From Dysidea avara (taxonomy: Eukaryota > Porifera > Demospongiae > Dictyoceratida > Dysideidae), in assembly GCF_963678975.1 (NCBI RefSeq), contig NC_089277.1, forward strand, positions 23,882,672 through 23,946,671: a stretch of 64,000 bases of DNA, in the 5' to 3' direction. This document shows, one piece after another, positions 35,801 to 47,264 of this stretch (position 1 is the first letter of the stretch; each line of letters starts with the position of its first letter). The translations under genes and the position numbers were made by a program. The notes beneath the pieces were generated by a model that was given only the letters and a program-made list of their open reading frames with translations, was not told the origin of the DNA and did not search any database.

Positions 35801-37317
35801 CAGAATTAGTGGAACTGTTGAAACAATTAATTTGGCGACATACGAAGGGTTAGCTAATTGTACTATTTCCTTGCACAACCTCACCCATTTGCCTGATGAT
35901 ATTGTACGACATTCTAGCCCTGACAATTACTGGTGCTTTGTGTTTGAGCGAGCAGTACACAAGTATGTTGAGAAATCATCAAATAATAAAAATCTCGAGT
36001 ATACATTTGCCAAGGCCGAATGTAGGAGGGAATTGTTAAAATTTTGCCAGTCTAGGTCATCTGAGGCAATTGAACAGCATCAACCTGGGAAGGTAATCAA
36101 TTTTTCTTATATTTATAGTTATATTTACGTGTATTATGTATATTCCATTCAATTAGGTCAGGTAAACTTGATAACTTATCTCATTGCCCACAAAATTATT
36201 TTGGGATTCACATTCGGTCTAGGGCATTTTTCATTGTTCATTATTGAAGAAAGACTCCACAACACTACAACAAGAAGCTAACTGTTGCTATAAAGTACTC
36301 TAAATGTTAGTACCTCCATTTTAGCACCTTTGTTGAACTGCAGGGACATTTCATGTGCTGTAAAAATTAACGATAGTTAGCTCGAGCCAGCTTTCTTTAT
36401 GTGATTTAATATTAGCAATTTGAGGTTGTAGGGAGTGGGGATGAGAATAAGTAATCAAGTAAGTGAGTAAATGCACATATAAAAATATTTATCACTTAAA
36501 ACACATTGTATTTACATATGCATATACAATTATGTAGCTCCTTCATGCAAAATCTCTGGCTGAGGCAAGAAACAGGTATAAAACTGTCACTTTGCCAATA
36601 TTACTTGGTGGGAAGAGGCAAATTTTAGTCAAGCCTTCTGACATTTTATCAGTTGGTGAAATCAGCTTTGTTGATAGTGATCAGGATAGGATTGCCATAT
36701 CTTGTCGAAGCATGTTGATGAATGCTCATGGGGTTAATGGAACCTTATACAGAACTGGAGAGCATATATTATTGAAAAATGATGGTGAAGACTCTGTTGT
36801 CAAGGCAATTGAATACTTTGCCATTTACAATTCTGGACAGCATTACACATTAGTTAAGGGGAATGTATACCAACTTGATGGCCATGTACATAGTTACAGT
36901 GGCAGTTCAATTGTGCTGCCAACTACAATAAACAAAGTGTTCCCTGCATCTAGTGTACTAAGAAAGGTCATGCTTTATCCCAATTCTGTAGATACTCCAG
37001 AATCATTTGTACTAATAGACCACTTAAGACCAACGCCTCCAATATGTGTAGATGATGTAATCGTTCCGGTATATCCAGAGGAAGGAGACATGCTTAACGT
37101 CAGAGGTGAAACTGATGAGATATGGTTTGCCCATGTATTGTCTAGTGATGAGAGTGTTAAAACAAGCAAGGTACATTTTTATGTTGAAGACCCTCGTGTA
37201 TCTAACAAATACATTCGAGAGAGCATTGGAAGAATGTCAGTAGAGACAATACATTGGGATTCCATTATTCAGATTGCATCTGGGCAATGGCATGGTACAT
37301 CTTGGCTTAAACTATAG
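32830..37317 (+). pseudogene. TNP2-like (CACTA/EnSpm) transposase, eight exons, two frame breaks
   Basis: Exons with matching phases: 32,830-33,052 (cysteine-rich start, C-x2-C...C-x-C-x2-C, zinc-binding); 33,312-33,960; 34,171-34,445 (C-x2-C pairs); 34,507-34,677; 34,743-34,907 (W-T-G-D-H-P-A-Q-C-E-V-G-K); 34,963-35,320 (F-V-F-D-A-M-H-T, the D-x-M-H block of TNP2 transposases); 35,603-36,092 (H-N-L-T-H-L-P-D-D-I, F-V-F-E-R); 36,538-37,317, a C-terminal region perhaps BAH-like. The total is about 1,030 codons. One extra T in a run of seven at 35,267-35,273, and one missing base near 35,840, break the frame. Splice sites are otherwise intact. Family knowledge: this enzyme excises and reinserts elements with CAC ends, making 3-bp TSDs, which fits the flanking TAA. 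The D-x-M-H block and its position between CACAG ends make the assignment fairly firm. Confidence 0.75.
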
Positions 37318-37580
37318 AGTGATGATATGTACAATCTGAAGCTTATTTTTGTATGGTAATTAGCAATACCGTGACATGTAATCAAGTAATATGCTTACAC
37401 TCTATCTTATTGCTACAGTTAAATTCTTATAATTATTAATTTGTATATGCACATATATATAGCATTAATAAATAAACTAAGCATTAATAAATAAACTAGT
37501 GTCCATTTGATTCTACTTGGGGTACTTAGAGATGATGAGTTACTCTCTAGAATTCCTATGGATATAATTACATGAAAATA

Positions 37581-37805
37581 ACAAGGAGAAAACATCCTGA
37601 CCACCTGGTAGACTCCTGTAAGCGTTTGAGCGTAAATCGGATGGTTGCAGGTTCGAGGCCACCTAGGTCCAGTCATCGATTTTTTCTCCTTTCTCCAACT
37701 TTTCAAACACCTTCTGTAGCTAAAGTCTTTGAGCAGGCTGTAGGACCAGGTGTCCTACAGACCTTCAGCACTTGTGCTGTAAAGCATTAATAAAAATATA
37801 TATAT
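37581..37805 (+). mobile_element. tRNA-derived SINE, family S, full-length copy
   Basis: A box B-like GGTTCGAGGCC lies at about 37,652 with a box A-like region (TGGTAGACTCCTGTAAG) upstream, followed by TCCTTTCTCCAACTTTTC, AGGCTGTAGGACCAGG and an AT-rich tail (AATAAAAATATATATA). Related copies are at 59,528-59,750 (minus), 57,755-57,816 and 48,308-48,422. It inserted into the CACTA element between the transposase gene and the right array. Confidence 0.75.
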
Positions 37806-37904
37806 ATATAATATGTGTAGCTGAGAAACAAGACAATTTAATATAATTCACATCAAATTTAAACTATAACAACTTTCATAATATCAAACCTGTAACATTC
37901 ACTG

Positions 37905-39150
37905 TCATGGTTCTGAGGATTCCCATGATGGGTATAGAACCAGTAATATATTTCCTCTTCATGGTTTTAAGAATTTCCTGCATTATTTCCCCTTCATGGG
38001 CTTGAGGATTTCCCTAGAATCTGTATTATTTCTCCATTACGGATTTGAGAATTCCCATGATGGGAATAGAGCCTGTAATATTTCCCCTTCATGGGCTTAA
38101 GAATTCCCATGACGGCAATAGAACCTGTATTGTTTCCCTTCATGGGTTTGAGCATTCCCATGACGGGAATAGAACCTGTATTGTTTTCCCTTCATGGGTT
38201 GTAGAATTCCCATGATGGGAATATAATATGTATTGTTTTCCCTTCATGGGTTTCAGAATTCTCATGGTGGGAACAGAACCTGCATTATTTCCCCTTCATG
38301 GGTTTGAGAATTTCCCTTGATGGGAATAGAATCTGTATTATTTCCCCATCACCTGTAATATTTCCCTTTCATGGGTTTCATAATTCCCATGACAGGAATA
38401 GAATCTGTATTGTTTCTCCTTCATGGGTTTCAGAATTCACATGGTGGGAACAGAACCTGCTTCATGGGTTTCAGGATTTCCTTAGAATCTGTATTATTTC
38501 CCCATTACGGGTTTGAGAATTCCCATGATGGGAATAGAACCTGTAATATTTCCCCTTCATGGGCTTAAGAATTCCCATGACAGGAATACAACCGATATTG
38601 TTTCCCTTCATGGGTTTGAGCATTCCCATGACGGGAATAGAACCTGTATTGTTTTCCCTTCATGGGTTGTAGAATTCCCATGAAGGGAGTATAATCTGTA
38701 TTGTTTTCCCTTCATGGGTTTCAGAATTCACATGGTGAGAACAGAACCTGCATTATTTTCCCTTCATGGGTTTGAAGATTTCCCTAGAATCTGAATTATT
38801 TCCCCATTACGGGTTTGAGAATTCCCATGATGGGAATAGAACCTGTAATATTTCCCCTTCATAGGCTTAAGAATTCCCATGACGGGAATAGAACCTGTAT
38901 TGTTTTCCCTTCACGGGTTGTAGAATTCCCATGATGGGAATAAAACCTGTAATAATTTCCCTTCATGGGACTGAGGATTCCCATGACGGGAATGTTGAAT
39001 TACTTTACTCCCTTCATGTGTATTCTCTATTCCCATTATGGGATTTTGTTGCCATGATGGGAATTAATAAATTCACACCCTAATCTGATATATATTCCCA
39101 TGATGGGAAGTATTTTATCATGGGAATATTGTAAATCCATTGATGGGAAT
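37905..39150. repeat. Right subterminal array of TTCCCATGATGGGAA-type palindromes
   Basis: About 25 units of 40-60 bp. Each carries GAATTCCCATGATGGGAATA or a variant, followed by GAACCTGTAATATTTCCC and CTTCATGGG. It is longer than the left array and built from a different unit around the same palindromic core. Confidence 0.9.
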
Positions 39151-39402
39151 TTAAGATTTTTTCCTGTGTAAGTTGGCAACATTTTTTGTCCTAGGACGTA
39201 AACTAGGAAGTTAAATTAACATAGTGCTTCCTCATGATCATACTGCTCCCATATATGTAGGTGAACATGAATGATTACAAAACAGAAATTGCTCTTCATA
39301 AGGAATGTACTGGCCATGGGAACCAGATTGTTTAGGCCGTTTTTGCAGCACTAGCAATATGTTTCCGTAATTCTGGTCATCTACAGAGGTACGTAAAATG
39401 TA

Positions 39403-39723
39403 CACTGTGAAAAAGATAGGATATAAGATGGTATTTCCAGTGGCTTATTGAATACAAATAAGCCTTAATATATTATACTCATGTTATATATAATGCATAC
39501 TATACTAGTACATATATGGTTTCAGTATATTTACCACATTACCTGAAATAGCTTATATCAAATATAAGCCCACACTATACCATCACATATATGGTTTCAG
39601 TATGTTTAACACATTAACTAAAGCCTTATGTGAGATTGTTAGTATAATACAAGTTATACCAAGCTTTTTTGTATTCAATAAGCCACTGGAAATACCATCT
39701 TATTTCCCTCTTTTTTCACAGTG
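39403..39723. mobile_element. CACTA-type MITE, 321 bp
   Basis: The ends are CACTGTGAAAAA and its inverse TTTTTTCACAGTG, with GTA on both sides (39,400-39,402 and 39,724-39,726) as 3-bp TSD. Inverted subterminal blocks include GTATTTCCAGTGGCTTATTG, and internal ones ATATATGGTTTCAGTAT. It belongs to the same family as 46,176-47,264. It is non-coding. Confidence 0.85.
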
Positions 39724-39749
39724 GTATAAAGCCCAATTTGTATTTGTTT

Positions 39750-40083
39750 ATTCTTATGAAGAGCTCATCAATGGAGCTACAATTTTAATATTACTTCAGT
39801 ATGCCACTTACTGTAAAGCCAAAGAAGCATCGCCTGATCAGAGAAAAGTTATTAAGATAGGTCTTGGTTTGGTTGCTGCTTCATTGAATTTTCCAAGCCT
39901 GTGACAATCCCTGATAGAACTTCGTTCAAGTGGTAAATCTGTTTGGGAAAATGCTAGAGTAATGTTAGTCAAATCCTGGTCTAGTCTAGTTGGTCTGTTT
40001 GTATTTGGAGGAGACTCCTTAATTCCGTACATTACAGCTTTTACGTAGTCCCTTGTGGGTGTGGCCCGAAGTATGGACAACAA
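39750..40083 (-). pseudogene. LINE ORF1-like relic
   Basis: The minus strand encodes a fragment with Y-G-I-K-E-S-P-P-N-T-N-R, then S-I-R-D-C-H-R-L-G-K-F and R-P-I-L-I-T-F, typical of the RNA-binding ORF1 region in LINE-type retroelements of sponges and other invertebrates (recognition from memory, not searched). Stops follow immediately downstream (39,838 and beyond). It is a small dead fragment. Confidence 0.45.
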
Positions 40084-40397
40084 TGCAGCAATGCTGAAAA
40101 TGTCAATGTTGAGTAACCACTGAATCTACCCAAGAATTCACTGGACTTGCAATGATAGAAAAACTTTAAGAATAGGGAGTACAATTACTTCACTGGAAGT
40201 ACAAACATAAACCAATCAATGAGCCTCAGCCCATCACCAACTGGAAGCTACATAATAAAATCCCCAGTTGGATAACAACAAATTCTGCCCAGAAAACAGA
40301 AAGACAGCAGCCTGGCTATATATGTGTAGTAGACTAAAATGCAATCATTCAGTAATTCTCTATATATATATGTATGTACGTACGTAGTGTAGTGTAC

Positions 40398-40559
40398 CTT
40401 CTTGATCATTTGCTGCCAAACTTTTGTGGGGTACTTCCGCTCCAACTCTGACTGTGACAATGGTATATCCCGTTTCTTTGTAAAAGGAGCTTTACAAGTC
40501 GGGCACAGGGAGTACCGAATATGGCACTTGCTGGTGCAAGACTGACATGTTTTGAGCAT
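40398..40559 (-). CDS. Possible first exon with a zinc-ribbon-like motif
   Basis: Starts at ATG 40,559 and encodes C-x2-C...C-x2-C spacing (C-Q-S-C, then C-P-T-C), followed by basic and Q/W-containing residues, ending I-K-K at a consensus-like donor (AAG followed by GTACAC). Short zinc-ribbon first exons of this type occur in transposon-encoded and host proteins of sponges. No second exon was found, so it may be an isolated relic. Confidence 0.3.
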
Positions 40560-42825
40560 CGGAGCTAATTATCAAATATACATTTTATAAATATGCATTA
40601 AAATACAAAATTTAAAAGGGGACAGTAATTACTGGAGTTCGCAGTAATTAGAGGTGAACCGATATACAGTACATATTGGCACTTATATGACATTGGTTAT
40701 TGGTAAAAAGTTGACTTTGTAGCCAATATTTTACTATAGAGTTCTATTGTGTATAAGCCTGGCATTACCAATGGCCAGGGTTCAATCCCCAAGTTAAACT
40801 TGTTTATTTTGCTTTGCACAACTTTTTCATCATCCCTCTAATACAAGTGGTTTTTTTTTTTGGTTTTTTTTCAGTAACTGTATTTATAATTTTCTGTCCA
40901 CACTAAAATCCTTTACATTCGGGTGCAATCCACCACTAAAAATATCATTACCGGTATTGAAATCATTAATTCTGTAGCCAGTATATTGGTTATCAAAATA
41001 CTGGTAAATTGCCATATCAGTGCACGGGATGGTACTAGTACAATGTATTTTTCCTTCCTTTCAATTCTTCTCTAAAGTTAAACAATTTAAAAATACTTGC
41101 AAAACTTAAATGTATAATCCAAGTACTATATGTGAATGCTATCCCACTAGGGACCTGTGAGAAGGCTAAAGCCTTTAAATACAGGGAGTCAGAAACATGT
41201 AACTAAAACGTTAGAGATGCAGAAAAAATCCCAGAGCCAGTGGTGACTTGATCCCCAGCAACATGTAGTCTATAGTGTATAGTGTTGCTTGCCAAGTGCA
41301 TACTGTATGTACATTGCATATGATAAAAGATTTGAGTACATCTCAATGTGTTACAAGTGCAGTACAAGGAGAAATTAGGAATTTTCAGTTCGATTAGGGA
41401 TAATAGAAAAAGTAGTGAAACAAGTGAGGTCACCTACACCTGAAGATAGACTAATGGACATTTCGTAATTCATGACTACCTCACTTGACTGAATTGGGTA
41501 CACTAGTATATCTGCACGTGCAGGTGTCTTCCTTGTTCACTACTTTTTATATCATTCCCAATTGAACTTAAATTCCTTGTACTTGTTTCTTTACTTTTTT
41601 GTAACATTATAATGACTGGTGAATCCACACAAAGCATTGGACTGAATGTTACCATGTAAACACTTGCTCCAACTATCAATTCAATTACTGTCTGAAAAAT
41701 GATGTAGACATTATGCTTTGTTGTCAATTGTGATCAGCCCCTTACACAGCATTACGAATGAAGAGCTGTTAGAGAGCCTCTTCTGCAATAATAGTAGCCA
41801 CTACAAAAGTAAGGATGATTTTTCCATAAAAACCTAGAAAAGTCATCATGCTCTATCACAAATTGACACCTTGCACTATCAGCAAGGATAGATGAGAAAC
41901 AAAGGAAGACACATGTAAGTCCATGAAGCATGTATTGCACACACTTTGGTATGCCAAAAAGTACCTGTCAGGCTGAAGTGACATCAAACAATGAAAACAT
42001 CAAGTATAGAGCCTTAGCTGTTAGTAAAAACGTGTGTGTGTGTACCTATCTATCAACCTATCTCATTACCAAGTTTGGATGGACATGATGTTATGATTAA
42101 AAAAGGAAAAATAATGTATTGCAAACATATGGGAATGCAAATTTAAGGCAACATGGTGCAGCAATGAAAAGACTGCTGCTGTTGAATAGCATCAAAAGTT
42201 GTCAGCCATCTATTAAAATATGATTTAGCATCAGAAAATCAGGAATATATTGGTGTTGTCATCTGGCAATTCGCAGAATTTTATAATATTGCATTCCTAA
42301 TACAAATGTACTAGAAATGCAGAGACAAATGCTTTGCTTTGCATAGCTTTGTATACAGTTACAGAGGTGACCGCTTAATGCAAATTATTTCTGTACAAAC
42401 TGATTGGGAATTGGTCGGGACCGTAGTCACGTGGCTGCTATGTTGAGGTGACCGCCCAACTCTGGTGACTGTTAAGGAAGGTTCCACTGTAATCATTATG
42501 ACTGGTGAACCCACACATACCGCATCTGAAATGGTGCCGCGCACCCCAGCTATATCAATAAAAGTGAAGTATCCATTATGCTTCATTGTCAGCTATGTTC
42601 AACCCGTTACACAGCATACTCTAATAGAACATGCATGTAAATATCCATGTCCATATGAAGTTTTTCAGACATTCCAACATTAAATGCAAAACTTAGCATG
42701 ACCTTATATATACTGCTATAGCTTTGGTGTGCAGTGTTTAAAGATATAGAGCTCCAGTAATTTATCACTTGTGTTATGCAAAATGAATTCATGCTATGCA
42801 TATTTGTATAGTTACAGACCTTCCA
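40560..42825. other. Intergenic with dispersed repeats
   Basis: 41,775-42,015 is paralogous to about 1,490-1,710. The block at 42,360-42,495 (AGGTGACCGC, GGTTCCACTGTAAT) resembles 60,680-60,795 (GGTGACCATTATAGACCGG, TTCCACTGT) and is probably a decayed MITE. A lone ACTCTAATAGAACA module occurs at 42,618. No gene is supported. Confidence 0.4.
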
Positions 42826-43236
42826 GGTTATCTAGCTAGTTCCAGCCCCCCTAGTACCATCCAAACCAATCTTTCCTCCACCCTCAGCAGGCCTGACTTG
42901 GTATTGGTTTCTAATGATTTGTTCGAATTGACAGTACCAACTAATACCCAGCAACATCTTCTTGCTGCTAGAGCTAGATAGGAAGATCGATATAGCTCCT
43001 TGCAATATGACCTTCAGCTTTCTGGGATAACTGTCAATCTTGTTCCCATTGAAATTGGTTGTTTAGGCCACTTTTTGTCAGAAACAATTGCTCAAATGGC
43101 TACTGCTTGTGAAGTGCCAAAGAAAATCGTAAGATCCTTGTTTGAGCAGGAAGCTCGCATTGCTGTGTCCTGTTCTTACAGAATTTTTAATTCTAGAGCC
43201 TCCCTGGACTGGGATCCTTTAGACCACCTTAGGTAA
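42826..43236 (+). pseudogene. 5'-truncated retroelement fragment with restriction-like nuclease domain
   Basis: The reading frame contains R-P-D-L-V-L...F-E-L-T-V-P, a PD...(D/E)-type nuclease signature, followed by N-T-Q-Q-H-L-L-A-A-R, E-I-G-C-L-G-H-F and I-A-V-S-C-S-Y-R-I-F-N. This is the C-terminal region of a reverse-transcriptase protein family seen in sponges. A TAG at about 42,979 interrupts it, and no reverse-transcriptase part lies upstream. It is from a different lineage than the relic at 6,780 or the intact protein at 50,476, as the surrounding motifs differ. 5' truncation is typical of target-primed retrotransposition. Confidence 0.55.
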
Positions 43237-43592
43237 ACTTTAAGTATTACATATAGATATATGTAGATTTTTTTTGGTGTATTGTAATTTAATTTAATTT
43301 TAGTTAATGTAAGTCTTTCCAGGGCTCCTGTACTGATCCATCAGCCCATGGTACCCTTGTGTCTAGGCCCCGTATGCTTGTAATGTATATTTTGTCTTAA
43401 TCATTAAGATGTTTATTATCTCTTGTTTTGATTGTCATTTGTATCAGTGGATTCATGGCTCCTATACCACAGTGAGATATAACCATCACTTACAGATTAC
43501 TATATGTGTCTCTATGTGTTATGCTATCTGTTTCCACTAGGTGACTTTATCTAGTACTACCTTCATCCCAGGGGTACTTAATGCATCATAAT

Positions 43593-44030
43593 TAGGGACC
43601 CGCCGATTATGCTCAAAATTTTACCTATTATGCTATGCTGCACTGCTCAAAAATTTACCTATTATGCTTAAATTTATGCTCAATACTTACCTATTATGCT
43701 CAAATAATGCCCAATTATTTATGCCTCAGTTACCATGCTCTGCTAATAATTTCCAGTTTATGGATAAACTATAGTAGCTGAAGCACAAACTTACTTGTTA
43801 AAATGCATATCACAGAAAAGATCGATATACTCTAATAGAACAGTCAGCGTTGTGATATTTCTATTAGAGTTACTGACTGTTCTATTAGAGTATATCGATC
43901 TTTCTGTGAGGGTTTTAAGCAAGAATTCATACTGTTACAAAATGTTCTACCTATTATGCTAGCATTATGCTCAATGCTTTCAGGCACCTATTATGCTCAT
44001 AATTATGCCAGCATAATCGGCGGGTCCCTA
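43593..44030. mobile_element. hAT MITE, family A, copy 2
   Basis: The ends are TAGGGACCCGCCGATTATGC and its inverse, with a perfect 8-bp TSD ATCATAAT (43,585-43,592, 44,031-44,038). It has the same internal ATTATGCTCAA blocks and central GATCGATATACTCTAATAGA hairpin as copy 1 (21,499-21,942). Confidence 0.92.
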
Positions 44031-44038
44031 ATCATAAT

Positions 44039-45583
44039 TAATGTACTTTTTGCATAAAATATAGCAATTTGCTGAGTTTTGCTTCATTAAAATATTGAAA
44101 GGCTCTCAGCGGCTGGGGGCTGTGCCCCCAGACCCCTGCTTCTAGTAACTCAATGCTGGTTCTGGAACCCCCCTTCAAAAAATCCTGGCTACGCCCCTGA
44201 AAAACGTAGTGTCGGGTGGAAGGTAGTCACTGGTGCTTACTTTAAAGTACGTAGTTACTTCGCTTGGGTTAGCGATTTTCAGCTCCAGAGCAATTTTCTG
44301 ATGGCTGTGTCATCAGCTCAAAAGTATAAACTACTTCAAAGTCAGCATAACAATGCCATGATTGAAACCACAATTCCACCTTAATTAGGTATTGTTGCAT
44401 CATTGTGATACCTCCACTTTAGTTGTTTACCTTTATAAGTTGTTAACTTGATATTTTTACATACTTGAGATAGCTACGTGCCTATGAGTGTACACCATTG
44501 TATTGAGACGTGTGCAGAAGGTGAAATATATTTGCTCACCACAAAGCATACAAAGATCGCTGAGATTTGATCCAATCAGAAATTATTCTCATTACATGTA
44601 CAAACTTGCAGCTAGAAGCAACTGCAGTTTCAAGATGGTCCAGATTGTTAAATGGCTTACTGATTCAATTTGCTGTATTTGTTTCAACTGTGCTGTATTT
44701 TTCCCTTTGATCCCAATACAGCACTGTTGAAACAGTAAACAACAACTCGACCAAAGCATACAGACACATTATCGCATTCCTTTCACCAAACCACTGCAAT
44801 GTTATGAAGCCATTCAACAATTTTGATGTATCATAAACACAGAACAATGCCAAGACCATGGCAGCTTAAATTTAAGAGAATGTTAAAATTCACTACACTG
44901 CCAGCTAGAGACATATTAGATATGTAGCTAGCTAGCTAACCATGTCTAGGAAGTTTTTAACTTTACTATAAACATGGCTTGTCAGCTTGTCAGCTGACCC
45001 CACAGCTTAAAACATACATGCAGTAATGCATTTCCAATATGTTGATTGCACATCTCTAGCTAATACTAGTACTGTTCATGTGATTATGCATGATCGTAGT
45101 TGTGTGGTTATAACTTACACAAAGACTGACACCACCACACATAAGCCAGTATATAATATACTGTCCCATTCCCATTCTAAAATAGCTTAACTGAGATGCA
45201 AGCTATCCATGGATGGCTTCTAGAGCAGTATTTGGATTATGTGAATGTTGTATGGTGTCCCAGCCACTGTTCATCAAAGAAGATACATATTACAGCTGTA
45301 ACTTTGCTAGTACCCACCAGGGGCTGATCCATGCGGATGGATGGAGTGGCTAGCCATCCACCATGCATGACCTTACAAACCACTCAGATATTTTGCAGAA
45401 AAGATTCTGTAATGCGACACTCTTTCATTGTTACGTTTACCTATTATAGTCACTAATTATTTGCATAATTATTTTATCAATGTGATGAATGCATTGCCAT
45501 CCAATGTTTATCAATTTAATGTAGCTAGTATGCATGAATTACAAATATTGGGCAGAAGATACTGGAGTTCTTGGGGAGGGTTT
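44039..45583. other. Intergenic with a hAT-end remnant
   Basis: At 44,104-44,199 GGGGCTGTGCCCCCAGACC and TCCTGGCTACGCCCCTG are a remnant of elements with CAGGGGCG ends. Nothing further was recognised to 45,583. Confidence 0.4.
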
Positions 45584-46175
45584 CACTGAGTTGGATGATT
45601 TTGCTTTACACATTATATACCCATTATAATACTGTTGGCATAATTGCCACTGGTCACCTTATAGGCGTTATACTATTATGCCACAACCCTTTGTAACACT
45701 GAGTGTGGTTTTTATAGCATGTGGCAAAAAATGTATATTAGTTGGCTTTAATAACCTTTAATTGAAGGTGACGCTTCTTCTTGTGGGATTAGTAGGAGAT
45801 GGTTGATTCACATTTAGCTATTTAATGAACTAAACATAAGGTATCATCTCCTACATATCCGGCACACATATGACAGAGGAATATGCACTCAAGGTTACAA
45901 GTGCTATACACACAATGTACTATTTAGTACCTAACTATCATTGCCCCCTGTATCTAGTTTGTCATTACACTTATCAAATGAGTCAAGGCATTACTATAAG
46001 ACCTTCAGATGCAGGTAGCGAGAGTTGTATTTACAAAAATACAGTTCCAGGTAGCTAAAGGATATCAGGTAACAAGAGCTGTATTCATGAGCAGACTAGC
46101 TGGAGTTATTTGATATACGAGAATTGAACGATTGCTATATATAGCACACAGCCAACAAAGGCGATAACAAACCTG

Positions 46176-47264
46176 CACTGTGAAAAAAGAGGGATATAAG
46201 ATGGTATTTCCAGTGGCTTATTGAATACAAAAGGCTTGATATAACCTGTATTATACTAGCAATCTCATGTAAGGCTTTAGTTAATGTGTTAAACGGTTGT
46301 ATACAATCACTGGACTGGACTAGTGGACTGGACTGGTGGACTGGACTGGTGGACTCAGTTTTTTTTGTTTGTTTTTCATTTTAGCACATATTTGGGCAAC
46401 TGGTCGTAGCTATTGCTACATTGAATGTAAAATATGCAGATGAATCTGTCTACTTGGCACTGTCTGTTATCTTAGAATTGTGTGCAATTCTCTCTCTCTT
46501 GGCATAATCTGTATTGTACGACTACCATTTGTCTTATCATGAAGTACAAACCATACAGTACATGTGTATGTAGTAACCATGCAAGTTATAGTCATGGAGT
46601 CAGCTAAATTAAGTGGCGACAGTTAACTGTCTTGCTATTTATTCAATAGCTGATAAAAAGGTTCTATAGTTTTTGCACGACGGCAATAACAAGTGAAATC
46701 ACATGCACAAGATTTCAACCAATCAAATTGATCCATTTTGAACTTTAAACTATAATTACCGCATGTGACTTCTGTTTTAGATTTGTTGACATGTAAGAAC
46801 TATTAGAACCTCTGTACATAGCTGAAGCTGGGCAATGTTGACAAGTCTGGCATGATCACACCTTTCTTTGGTTTGTGTGTGGGTTTCTTTATGTGTGGGG
46901 GAGTGGTCTAACTACATGAGACTAACATACTTTCAACCATTTGCCCAAATATTTGGTTAAAAAAGGGAAAATACCTGAGTCCAGTAGTCCAGTCCACCAG
47001 TCCAGTCCACCAGTCCAGTCCAGTGATTGTATACAACCGTGTTAAACATACTGAAACCATATATGTGATGGTATAGTGTGGGCATTATACTAGATATAAG
47101 ATATTTCAGGTATTGTGGTAAATAAACCGAAACCATATATATAATAGTATAGTATGCATTATACTAAAGTATAACATGAGTATAATACAGGGTTTATATT
47201 AAAGCTTATTTGTATTCAATAAGCCACTGGAAATACAATCTTATATCCCACCTTTTTCACAGTG
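46176..47264. mobile_element. CACTA-type MITE, 1,089 bp including a nested element
   Basis: The ends are CACTGTGAAAAAAG and the inverse CTTTTTCACAGTG, with CTG on both sides (46,173-46,175 and 47,265-47,267). The paralogous empty site in the second duplication copy reads AAACCTGTCATTTAG, with a single CTG, directly proving the insertion and its 3-bp TSD. Without the nested element it is about 340 bp, like 39,403-39,723. Confidence 0.93.
46295..47038. mobile_element. Nested foldback element with 9-bp TSD
   Basis: The ends are GGTTGTATACAATCACTGG and its inverse, followed inward by GGACTGGACTGGT repeats in both arms. GTGTTAAAC flanks both ends (46,286-46,294 and 47,039-47,047), a perfect 9-bp TSD as made by Mutator-like or similar transposases. 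It is non-coding. Confidence 0.85.

Larger units (their letters stand above)
29137..39168. mobile_element. Complete CACTA/EnSpm-type DNA transposon, 10.0 kb
   Basis: The left terminus is CACAGGAAAATTTTCATAA and the right terminus, inverted, CACAGGAAAAAATCTTAAA. TAA lies directly outside both ends (29,134-29,136 and 39,169-39,171). The CAC-start, 3-bp TSD and long subterminal arrays of short repeats are the textbook combination for the CACTA superfamily. Inside are a plus-strand TNP2-like transposase gene (32,830-37,317) and a divergent minus-strand gene (30,074-32,547), with a SINE (37,581) inserted later. Frame disruptions in both genes suggest the copy is now inactive, unless they are assembly errors. 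Confidence 0.85.
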
